Source of the DNA: Candidatus Mycobacterium methanotrophicum
GTDB taxonomy: Bacteria > Actinomycetota > Actinomycetes > Mycobacteriales > Mycobacteriaceae
Reading direction: 5' to 3'
Assembly: GCF_023515995.1 (NCBI RefSeq)
Contig: NZ_CP097320.1
Span: 1,240,001-1,304,000, forward strand
Length of the DNA stretch: 64,000 nt
The stretch's first letter is position 1. Each line of letters begins with the position of its first letter. The notes below the pieces were generated by a model. That model saw only the letters and a list, made by a program, of their open reading frames with translations, was not told the origin of the DNA and did no database searches. Shown in pieces: positions 52,995 through 60,708 of the stretch. Position numbers and translations under genes: made by a program.

Positions 52995-54431
52995 TTACCA
53001 CTCCACGCCGGTGGAGACGCAGAACTCGTTCTGCTCGGGGTCAGCCATTCGCACCCATCGGGTGTCCCCGACGGCGTGTACGCCTTCGTCGATGCGCTGA
53101 GCGCCGAGTGCCTGCAACCGGTGTGCCTCGGCCTCGATGTCGTCGACCACGATGTCGAGGTGCATGCGGTTCTTGCCCGCTTTGGGTTCGGGCACGCACT
53201 GCAGGAGAAGCGGTGAGGCGATGCCGTTTTTCGGGACCAGCACAATCAGCTTTGCGTTCGTGTAGTACTGGCGGTAGTTGAGCGCCTCGCGCCAGAACAC
53301 AGCGAGCGTCTCCGGATCTGCACAGTCGAGCACCAGTTCCACTGTTGCCTTATGAGCCATCGCCGAGTCGGGGGCCGCCCAGTCCGTCGACACCTTGCGG
53401 TGCTTGATCAGCCAGGTATCCCCGTGCAGCAGCGGGGGCTGGACTTGCGTCTCGTCGACGGCCTTCGGTGCCGGCCTACCGTTGCCAACCTGCATGGCAG
53501 CTCGGGTCTCGACGCGCTGAACAATCGCACGGACGTCGGCAGTTGCTTGTGCGCTCTCGATGATGGCCAGGGCCAGGCGGCGCACCGGCAGGTCGGCGGG
53601 GCGTGACGACCGATCGACCAGCCGCTGAGCCATCTCTGCGGCCCGGCGAAGCCTGTCGGGGTGTGGTAGCCGGATTGCCCTGCTCAGCTGGCTGACCGCC
53701 GCGGCCAGTTCGATGCGGGTGGCGGCGGGCAAGTCTGCCTCTGCGGCCCGGGCGCCGGCACTCGCGACGCGCTCGGCGGTCAGCTCGGCGTCGAACAACC
53801 ACATGCCGAGGTCCTCGGCGGTGACGCCGGGCCACAGCGCTCCGGGATTGACCCGGTCTTCGATCTGCGCTTGGGCCAGCAACGCCGTTTCGTTGAGGCG
53901 AGCGGTCCGGATTCTCAGGCGGCGCCGGCGCCGTTCGTCGATCTCCCCGGTCCGCACCAGATCGGCCGTGGTATCGATGACGATGGCCATCCGCGCCCGC
54001 AACAGCGTGAAGAAGTAGGCCATGAACGTGACCATTCCCAGCGCGGTGCCACGTGGGCCGAATCGGCGGATGTAGACCGCGGTGAACACCACCGCCACGA
54101 ACACCCCATCGGCGGCCAACCGGTGTGGCGCCAGCTCCACAGCAGTGCTGATGGCCGCCGCGGCGGGGAGCGGCAGCAGCGCCATGGTGACTCTCTGCCG
54201 GTGCGGACCGGGCTCGTTGACCGAGCGCGACGAGGTCATCGTGATCAGCACACCCAACAGTGCGACGGTCAGCGGCTGGTGCGTGGCCCTGGTCAGCAGG
54301 AACAGCATCAGCAGCGCCAACGCCAACGCGGCCGTCGTCCGGCAGGCCATCCGCAGCCGCAGCAATCCGGGATCGGATGCGATCGCCCAATTCCTCGCCC
54401 GCACGCACAGCGTGGCGAGCGAATCCGGCAC
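52995..54431 (-). CDS. FUSC-like membrane domain fused in frame to a VOC domain
   Basis: One uninterrupted frame of 478 codons. Residues 1-160 hold about five helices (RMACRTTAALALALLMLFLL ... ALLGVLITMTSSRSVNEPGP ... RRFGPRGTALGMVTFMAYFF) typical of the N-terminal FUSC membrane half. About 160-345 is a helical cytoplasmic part. From M358 (53360) a complete 121-aa VOC protein follows (MAHKATVELVLDCADPETLA ... HLDIVVDDIEAEAHRL). The second FUSC membrane half is missing. Either a true fusion, or two genes where the VOC start at 53360 is internal. GTG 54431 is divergent from galT. Confidence 0.7.
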   Translation of the reverse strand: MPDSLATLCVRARNWAIASDPGLLRLRMACRTTAALALALLMLFLLTRATHQPLTVALLGVLITMTSSRSVNEPGPHRQRVTMALLPLPAAAAISTAVELAPHRLAADGVFVAVVFTAVYIRRFGPRGTALGMVTFMAYFFTLLRARMAIVIDTTADLVRTGEIDERRRRRLRIRTARLNETALLAQAQIEDRVNPGALWPGVTAEDLGMWLFDAELTAERVASAGARAAEADLPAATRIELAAAVSQLSRAIRLPHPDRLRRAAEMAQRLVDRSSRPADLPVRRLALAIIESAQATADVRAIVQRVETRAAMQVGNGRPAPKAVDETQVQPPLLHGDTWLIKHRKVSTDWAAPDSAMAHKATVELVLDCADPETLAVFWREALNYRQYYTNAKLIVLVPKNGIASPLLLQCVPEPKAGKNRMHLDIVVDDIEAEAHRLQALGAQRIDEGVHAVGDTRWVRMADPEQNEFCVSTGVEW

Positions 54432-54479
54432 GGTGTCTATCGTGACGTACCCGCGCCAATCGGCCAAAATGAGCCAATA

Positions 54480-55553
54480 GTGAACGTGACGCGGACGAAG
54501 CTGGCTGATGGCCGTGAATTGCTGTTCTTCTCGCTGCCCGGCCACACCGCGGCACCGGTCGACGACCGCCGGCCGCTGCCGGCGCGCAGCCCGAACCAAA
54601 CCGAATTGCGCTACGACCGGACGACCGGGCAGTGGGTGATCATCGCAGCGTTGCGCCAGGACCGCACCTATAAGCCGCCGCCGGATCAGTGCCCGCTGTG
54701 CCCGGGACCGACCGGATTGACCAGCGAGGTGCCCGCAGTCGACTACGACGTCGTCGTCTTCGAAAACCGGTTCCCGAGCCTGTCCGGCGCGGGAGAGATG
54801 CCCGCGGTGCGCGACGGGTTCGTCTCGGCCCCCGGTAACGGCCGCTGTGAGGTGATTTGCTTCTCTAGCAACCACACCGGGTCGTTCGCGGATTTGGAGA
54901 CGGCCCATGCCCGGCTTGTTGTCGACGCGTGGCGGCACCGGACCTCCGAGCTGATGGCGATGCCCGGCGTCGAGCAGGTGTTCTGCTTCGAGAACCGCGG
55001 TGAGGAGATCGGCGTGACCCTGACCCATCCGCACGGCCAGATCTACGGCTACCCGTATCTGACGCCGCGAACCGCAGTCATGTTGCAGCAGGCCCGTGAA
55101 TATCGCAACGCGCCCGGTAGCAACCTGTTTGGTGATCTGCTGGCGCGCGAGGTCCATGACGGCCGTCGCATTGTCGCGCGCACCGATCTGTTCACCGCCT
55201 TTGTGCCGTTCGCTGCGCGTTGGCCGGTGGAGGTGCACATCTATCCGAACCGGTTCGTGCACAACCTGGTTGATCTCGCCGATGCTGAGCTGGACGACTT
55301 CGCGCGGATCTACCTTGACGTGTTGCGCCGCTTCGACGGGATGTATTCCGGCCCGCTGCCCTATATTTCGGCGTTGCATCAGTTCGCCGACACCGACGCG
55401 CAGCGCGACGGCTTCTTTCACGTCGAGCTGATGTCGATTCGGCGCAGTGCGGTTGCGCTGAAGTATCTGGCGGCTTCCGAGTCGGCGATGGATGCCTTCG
55501 TCAGCGACGTGACGCCCGAGGCCGTGGCCGAGCGGCTGCGAGGGCTCGCGTGA
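54480..55553 (+). CDS. galT: Galactose-1-phosphate uridylyltransferase GalT
   Basis: Leloir enzyme swapping UMP between UDP-glucose and galactose-1-phosphate. The 357 aa have [35 protein letters not shown] (zinc Cys pair), [14 protein letters not shown] and the nucleotidylated His in [16 protein letters not shown] (HPH, about 183). In M. tuberculosis the gene is split into galTa and galTb; here it is whole. GTG 54480, stop overlapping galK. Confidence 0.94.
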   Translation: MNVTRTKLADGRELLFFSLPGHTAAPVDDRRPLPARSPNQTELRYDRTTGQWVIIAALRQDRTYKPPPDQCPLCPGPTGLTSEVPAVDYDVVVFENRFPSLSGAGEMPAVRDGFVSAPGNGRCEVICFSSNHTGSFADLETAHARLVVDAWRHRTSELMAMPGVEQVFCFENRGEEIGVTLTHPHGQIYGYPYLTPRTAVMLQQAREYRNAPGSNLFGDLLAREVHDGRRIVARTDLFTAFVPFAARWPVEVHIYPNRFVHNLVDLADAELDDFARIYLDVLRRFDGMYSGPLPYISALHQFADTDAQRDGFFHVELMSIRRSAVALKYLAASESAMDAFVSDVTPEAVAERLRGLA

Positions 55554-56638
55554 CGGTCCGATACGCCGCGCCGGGACGGATCAACCTGATCGGCGAACAC
55601 ACCGACTACAACCTCGGGTGGGCGTTGCCGATCGCGTTGCCGCAACGCACGGTGGTGACGTTTGAGCCGTCGGATGCCGATGCGATCACGGTGTGCAGCG
55701 ACCGCGTCGACGACGCGGTGCGAATTCCGCTGCGCACCAAGCCCGGCGGGGTGACCGGGTGGGCCAGCTATGTGGCCGGCGTGGCGTGGGCGCTGCGCAT
55801 GGCGGGGCATCCGGTGCCAGGCGGAAGCATGTCGATCACCAGCGACGTCGAGATGGGCTCGGGCCTGTCGTCGTCGGCGGCGCTGGAGTGCGCTGCGCTG
55901 GGGGCGTTCGTGACGGCTGCCGGCTGGCGGATTGACCGGCTTGAGCAGGCGCGGCTGGCGCAGCGTGCCGAGAACGAGTACGTCGGCGCGCCAACAGGTT
56001 TGCTCGACCAGCTGTCGTCGCTGTTCGGCGCGGAGTCGAAGGCGCTGCTGATCGACTTTCGGACGTTGGCCCTCGAGCCGGTGGCATTCGAGCCGTCAGC
56101 GTCCGGTGTGGTGCTGGTGTTGATCGACTCCCGGGAGCGCCACGGTCATGTCGGGGGTGAATACGCGGCGCGTCGCTTGTCGTGTGAGCGGGCGGCCGCC
56201 GATGTGGGCGTGGTGTCGTTGCGGGAGATCCAGGATCGTGGGCTCTCGGTCCTAGGCGGGGTCACCGACGCCGTCGATGCTCGCCGGGCCGGTCATGTGC
56301 TGACCGAGAACCAGCGGGTGTTCGACTTCGTTGCGGCCGTGAAGGTTTCGGACTACGCCGAGGCCGGTCGCATCTTCAATGCCTCCCATGCGTCGATGCG
56401 GGACGATTTCGAAATCACCACTGAGAATATCGATCTGATCACCGAAACCGCGGTGGGGGCGGGCGCGCTGGGGGCGCGGATGACTGGTGGCGGGTTCGGC
56501 GGCTGTGCGATCGCATTGGTGCCGGCCGAGCGGGTGGAGGCGGTCGTTGCCGCGGTGCGCGCTGCGGTGCTTTTGGCGGGCTATGCGGAGCCGGTGATCA
56601 GCCGCACCCAAGCTGCCCGCGGCGCAGGCGTGATCTGA
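55550..56638 (+). CDS. galK: Galactokinase GalK
   Basis: GHMP kinase phosphorylating galactose at C1. The 362 aa have the galactose signature [20 protein letters not shown], the ATP motif [17 protein letters not shown] (about 103) and the C-terminal [14 protein letters not shown] (about 310). GTGA overlap with galT makes a two-gene operon. With galE broken upstream, the pathway would need another epimerase. Confidence 0.95.
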   Translation: MTVRYAAPGRINLIGEHTDYNLGWALPIALPQRTVVTFEPSDADAITVCSDRVDDAVRIPLRTKPGGVTGWASYVAGVAWALRMAGHPVPGGSMSITSDVEMGSGLSSSAALECAALGAFVTAAGWRIDRLEQARLAQRAENEYVGAPTGLLDQLSSLFGAESKALLIDFRTLALEPVAFEPSASGVVLVLIDSRERHGHVGGEYAARRLSCERAAADVGVVSLREIQDRGLSVLGGVTDAVDARRAGHVLTENQRVFDFVAAVKVSDYAEAGRIFNASHASMRDDFEITTENIDLITETAVGAGALGARMTGGGFGGCAIALVPAERVEAVVAAVRAAVLLAGYAEPVISRTQAARGAGVI

Positions 56639-56669
56639 CCGATGTGCATCGAAGGTGTATAGCTGGTGT

Positions 56670-56882
56670 ATGTCTCGCACGAACATCGATCTCGATGACG
56701 AGTTGACTGCTGAGGTGATGCGCAGGTCCGGCGTGACCACAAAGAAAGCGGCCGTTGACCTTGCGCTGCGTCGGCTCGTCGGCGCCCCGCTGAGCCGTGA
56801 GTTCCTCCTCGGTCTCGAAGGAGTCGGCTGGGACGGCGATCTTGGCGGACTTCGACGTGAGCGACCAGACGAATTCGAATGA
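56670..56882 (+). CDS. VapB-type antitoxin
   Basis: A 70-aa ribbon-helix-helix antitoxin, [36 protein letters not shown], with the C-terminal [21 protein letters not shown] that in VapB proteins fills the PIN active site. ATGA overlap with the toxin gene. Intact, although its partner appears truncated. Confidence 0.88.
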   Translation: MSRTNIDLDDELTAEVMRRSGVTTKKAAVDLALRRLVGAPLSREFLLGLEGVGWDGDLGGLRRERPDEFE

Positions 56883-57064
56883 TTCTCGTCGACAGCTCCG
56901 CGTGGATCGAGTACTTCCGAGGGACCGGATCGCCCGCCGCCGTCGAGGTACGGCGGCTTCTATCCGACGAGACATCTGAGATCGCAATGTGTGAGCCCGT
57001 CGCGATGCAGATTCTGTCGGGTGCCGTCGACGAGAGCCGGCACGCAAGGCTCGAATCGCCGTCA
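56879..57064 (+). pseudogene. VapC-type toxin, truncated
   Basis: N-terminal 60 residues of a PIN toxin, [20 protein letters not shown] and MCEPVAMQILSGAVDESRHA, with the first Asp and Glu. Homology ends at ARLES (about 57060), where the rest of the PIN fold and its other acidic residues are gone. The frame runs on to 57274 in unrelated text. On the opposite strand the following 180 bp contain NQLMVVDFTGRKSGR, a short piece resembling a deazaflavin-dependent nitroreductase. Non-functional toxin with an intact antitoxin. Confidence 0.8.
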
Positions 57065-57242
57065 GGTGGCGCTGATCGACCGCCTCGGCGAACTGATCGC
57101 GGGTCGGGATGTGGTGGCCGCGGAGTCCCAGTCCCGTCGCGCGCTCTGCACGCCGTGGCGTCCGCTTTTGCGGCCGGTGAAGTCGACGACCATGAGCTGG
57201 TTGCGTGCCGCTCCCGCGAACGGGGTGCGACGACCGCGGTAG

Positions 57243-57872
57243 CTACTTACCGTCGAGCTCCCAGCCGACGGTAAAGCCATGGCGCAGCACGAGATTGGTG
57301 AGCACATCAACGCGTGCCTCCACCGGCCGCGACGAGGCCGAAAACGCCTCCGGGGCAAAGAACGCGTAGTTGACCGAGGTCTCCGGTGTGGTGCGCGGCC
57401 GGTACGCCAGCGCGTCCAGGGTGTCGGGCGGCGGCCACCACCGCTTGACGGCATCGGCGAGCCGGTGGCAGGTTTGCCACACGTCGGAGTGCCGGCCGGT
57501 GCTGATCTGGTCGTCGACGCCGAGGACATCGAGGTTGGCCTCGGTGCGCAGGTCCAGGACCCGCAGGTGGCGGGCGGCGACCAGTCGCACCAGATGGTGG
57601 CCGGCGTGGTCGGCCGGAATCATCAGCCCGGTGGGCCGGTAGCGCTCGCGGAATGCGCCGACGAGTGTGCTTGCGGCATACCGGGTTCGGAATGCACCGG
57701 ACTCCGGGTCGAATCTGAAGCGCGGGTGCGGGAAACCGGTCCAGGTCCACTGTGCAGGCGCCACAGCCTCGACCCGCCACAGCTCGGCGCCCGCGCCCAC
57801 GCGGCGACCGCGCAGACCGGTGGGCCGAGCATCGGGCAGCGGCGCCCGGTAACCGGCGGGAAGGTCAGGCAC
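57243..57872 (-). CDS. RES-domain toxin, module 2
   Basis: A 209-aa RES-family protein. Visible are ELWRVEAVAPAQWTWTGFPH with the conserved Arg, then FRFDPESGAFRTRYAASTLV GAFRERY with the glycine/Arg/Tyr segment and Glu of the active site, then RTEANLDVLGVDDQIST and the later ALAYRPRTTPETSVNYAFF. GTG 57872 overlaps the antitoxin stop by eight bases. Same arrangement as module 1 but only distant sequence, so not a recent duplicate. Confidence 0.85.
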   Translation of the reverse strand: MPDLPAGYRAPLPDARPTGLRGRRVGAGAELWRVEAVAPAQWTWTGFPHPRFRFDPESGAFRTRYAASTLVGAFRERYRPTGLMIPADHAGHHLVRLVAARHLRVLDLRTEANLDVLGVDDQISTGRHSDVWQTCHRLADAVKRWWPPPDTLDALAYRPRTTPETSVNYAFFAPEAFSASSRPVEARVDVLTNLVLRHGFTVGWELDGK

Positions 57873-58380
57873 CGACGGCGGCGAGCATCCGCCACGCGGC
57901 GTCGGCGGTCTTCGGGCGGCGCAGCGCCTCGGCGATCGACGAGCCGCCGAGCTCGTCATGGGTCAACCGCATGATGCGGTCGGCGGCCAGCGGGTCCGAC
58001 GTGAACTCGCTCAGCCGCTCAAGAATCCGCGGCAGATCGGGCCGCAGCCGGCCGTCGTCGAATTGCCAAGCCGGAAACCAGGTTTGGTTGCCGATGGCCG
58101 AGCCCAGCAGCTTGCCCCGGCTGCGCAGCCGGTGCACTGCCTGCGGCGAATGCAGAGCCAGCCGCTCCTGCGCCTTCGGCGTCGGTAGCGAGCCCTCGAC
58201 GAAGTCGCGGACCAGCGCGCCGCGCCGCTCGTCGTTCAGGCTGCCGGCGGCGACGCGCTCCAGGGTGCCGTGCGGCTCAGTCGGCGCCGCCAGGATGGCG
58301 TCGAGTACCTCGGCGAAACGGGCGTCGTTGCTGGCACGTTCGGCGACCTGACGAGCCAGCGGGAGGACGGCGGTAGACAT
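57865..58380 (-). CDS. RES-module antitoxin, Xre/ParS-like, module 2
   Basis: A 171-aa partner of the RES toxin. Central LALHSPQAVHRLRSRGKLLG, IGNQTWFPAWQFDDGRLRPDLPRILERL and C-terminal DPLAADRIMRLTHDELGGSS IAEALRRPKTADAAWRM are the pattern shared with module 1. ATG 58380. In homologous systems the C-terminus blocks NAD access in the toxin and the complex represses the operon. Confidence 0.85.
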   Translation of the reverse strand: MSTAVLPLARQVAERASNDARFAEVLDAILAAPTEPHGTLERVAAGSLNDERRGALVRDFVEGSLPTPKAQERLALHSPQAVHRLRSRGKLLGSAIGNQTWFPAWQFDDGRLRPDLPRILERLSEFTSDPLAADRIMRLTHDELGGSSIAEALRRPKTADAAWRMLAAVGA

Positions 58381-58431
58381 GCCTTCATGCTAGCAGTCGT
58401 CTCGCGCCATTGAAACAATCAAAACAAGCCG

Positions 58432-59733
58432 TCAGCGACGGCCCACGCCCGCCCGTTGTCCGCGGCCCGCCCGTTGTCCGCGGCCCGACCGGACCGAGCG
58501 GCCCGAGCGGCGAGCTCGCGGCTGAGCGGTCGGGACACTGGCGGGTTTAACGGCCGGAGCCTGGTGCGGCGCAATATCGCCGACCAACTGAACGACGGGA
58601 TCCGACGCCGCGGTCACCAGTTGCGGGCTTACGCTGATGCCGGCTTTGCGCATCAGTGCCGAGGTGTCTTTGCGCTGTTCGGGCAGCACGACGGTGACGA
58701 CGTCACCGGCGCTGCCCGCCCGCGCGGTGCGGCCCGAGCGGTGCAGATACGCCTTGTGCTCGGTGGGTGGGTCCACGTGCACCACTAGCTGCACCCCGTC
58801 GACGTGTACGCCGCGGGCGGCGATGTCGGTGGCGACCAACACCCGAGCGGTTCCTGCGGCGAAGGCGGCCAGGTTGCGGTCGCGGGCAGGTTGAGAGAGG
58901 TTGCCGTGCAAGTCAACTGAGGGCACGCCGGCTTCAGTGAGTTGACGGGCGAGCTTGCGGGCGTGATGCTTGGTGCGCATGAACAGGATTCGCCGCCCAG
59001 TGCCGGAGGCCAGCCTGTGCACCAATTCCGTTTTGGCGTCGCTACTGGCGACGTGGAAGACGTGGTGGGTCATCTCCGAGACGGGCGAGTTGGCCCCGTC
59101 GACAGAATGCAAGACATGGTTGCGCAGAAACCGTTTGACAAGCTTGTCGACGCCGTTATCCAGTGTGGCGGAGAACATCATCCGCTGACCATCTGCCGGC
59201 GTGGCAGCCAGAATACGGGTGACGCCCGGCAAAAACCCGAGGTCGGCCATGTGGTCGGCCTCGTCGAGCACCGTGATTTCGACCGCGTCGAGGCTGATAA
59301 GCCGTTGACGCATCAGGTCTTCCAGCCGTCCGGGGCAGGCGACCACGATGTCGACGCCGGAGCGCAGCGCCGCGGCCTGACGGGTTTGTGGTACGCCGCC
59401 GAAGATCGTGGTGACCGTCAGGCCGTAGCCGGCGCCCAGCGGCGCCAGTGTTGCGGTGATCTGGGTTGCCAGCTCGCGGGTGGGGGCCAGCACAAGGCCG
59501 GTCGGGCGAGCGGGTCGCCGCTTGGCCGATGCGAGGCGCGCCACCAAAGGAATTGAGAAGGCCAACGTTTTACCGCTGCCGGTTTTGCCGCGGCCCAGCA
59601 CGTCACGGCCGGCAAGGGTGTCGGGCAGGGTGTCGATCTGGATGGGGAAGGGGGCGGTAATGCCGCCGGCTGCGAGCACATTGACAAGTGGTGCGGGCAC
59701 GCCGAGATCGGCAAAGGTGGTTTCGGTAGTCAC
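58432..59733 (-). CDS. DEAD-box RNA helicase
   Basis: A 433-aa RhlE/CsdA-like helicase. In order: Q-motif region FADLGVPAPLVNVLAAGGIT, motif I GRGKTGSGKTLAFSIP, Ia LAPTRELATQI, II VLDEADHMADLGFLP, III FSATLDNGVDKLV, IV/V ILFMRTKHHARKLARQ and VLVATDIAARGVHVDGVQLV, VI YLHRSGRTARAGSAGDVVT. A basic RG-rich tail (SGRSVRSGRGQRAGRGQR) binds RNA. GTG 59733 is preferred; ATG 59757 is possible. The 337 bp from here to 60069 hold no other gene. A long leader fits cold-induced helicase control, but no element was identified. Confidence 0.92.
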   Translation of the reverse strand: MTTETTFADLGVPAPLVNVLAAGGITAPFPIQIDTLPDTLAGRDVLGRGKTGSGKTLAFSIPLVARLASAKRRPARPTGLVLAPTRELATQITATLAPLGAGYGLTVTTIFGGVPQTRQAAALRSGVDIVVACPGRLEDLMRQRLISLDAVEITVLDEADHMADLGFLPGVTRILAATPADGQRMMFSATLDNGVDKLVKRFLRNHVLHSVDGANSPVSEMTHHVFHVASSDAKTELVHRLASGTGRRILFMRTKHHARKLARQLTEAGVPSVDLHGNLSQPARDRNLAAFAAGTARVLVATDIAARGVHVDGVQLVVHVDPPTEHKAYLHRSGRTARAGSAGDVVTVVLPEQRKDTSALMRKAGISVSPQLVTAASDPVVQLVGDIAPHQAPAVKPASVPTAQPRARRSGRSVRSGRGQRAGRGQRAGVGRR

Positions 59734-60069
59734 GGGTGTGCGGTGCCTTTCAGGCATCGAGAGGGCGAGATTGCCGGTGGGCAAAATCGATCGCCGCGAA
59801 AAGGCTTTGGAGTCGAAATCCCAGAAGGGGCATTTCACGACGTGCCGGCATCTCCTTGACGCCAACGTTGTTTGTCACTCTAGCCCACGAACCCGGATTT
59901 TCGACAATCGGTGTGAGCAACGACACCAGCGTTGTCTCGGCGCCCGGGATTGCTGATTTTCAACCTTTCAGCGTGAAGAAAGGACAACAGTTTCACGGCT
60001 ACCGTTACGCGACGAACGCGCGCAGAATAGAAGGGGCCGAGATCTGACCAGGATGAGAACGGAGGGGCG

Positions 60070-60312
60070 ATGAAGGCGAATGTCGGCGACTACCTCGTGG
60101 TTAAGGGCACAACCACTGAACGGCATGATCAACATGCTGAGATCATCGAGGTGTGCTCGTCAGACGGATCTCCGCCATACGTGGTGCGTTGGCTGGTGAC
60201 CGGGCGCGAGGCGACGGTCTACCCCGGGTCTGATGCGGTGGTCGTCAGCGCCGCCGAGCACACAGAAGCCTCACGACGCGCTGCTGCGCGGGCGGGCCAC
60301 GCCGCGAACTAG
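60070..60312 (+). CDS. DUF1918 protein
   Basis: An 80-aa protein with the family text MKANVGDYLVVKGTTTERHD, IIEVCSSDGSPPYVVRWLVT GREATVYPGSDAVVV, an SH3-like beta barrel. Preceded by GAACGGAGGGGCG, a strong ribosome site. Common in actinobacteria; function unknown, a DNA- or dsRNA-binding role has been guessed from the fold. Confidence 0.92.
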   Translation: MKANVGDYLVVKGTTTERHDQHAEIIEVCSSDGSPPYVVRWLVTGREATVYPGSDAVVVSAAEHTEASRRAAARAGHAAN

Positions 60313-60359
60313 CGGCGCAGCAGCGGTAGACCGCTGGCGTCGTCGGGGATCTGTGGCGG

Positions 60360-60700
60360 GTCCGGCTTCCTGCACGCCGACAACCACACGGGCCGGGTCC
60401 GCGACGCTGAAATCGATGACTGCATCGACGCGCACGGTCACGTTGCCGCGGGCGATGCCATCCTGTGCGGGCACCGGCATCGTGATGATCTGCATGTCCG
60501 CCTTCTCAAGGCGATCGGCGATCGGAATCAGCAGCGTGAGCCCCGGTCCGCGGATACCGGTTTGCACACGTCCGAAACGAAAGACGACTCCTCGTTCGAA
60601 TTGCTTGAATGACGCGAACGCTTGTGCCCAGCCAGAGCGCACCAAGACCGAACGCTGAGGCCAGTGCATAAAAAGCGACCGTCCCTCCAGTATGTGCCGA
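60360..60700 (-). pseudogene. Slipin/stomatin-like (SPFH) protein, frameshifted and truncated
   Basis: The N-terminal membrane hairpin reads in one frame (VAFYALASAFGLGALWLGTS VRVIQ, about 60690-60610). The SPFH start continues in another (KQFERGVVFRFGRVQTGIRG PGLTLLIPIADRLEKADMQI ... VTVRVDAVIDFSVADPARVV), and homology ends at about 60365. Over two-thirds of a normal slipin is absent, and the frameshift near 60605 breaks the rest. Non-functional. Confidence 0.75.
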
Positions 60701-60708
60701 TGCAGCCG

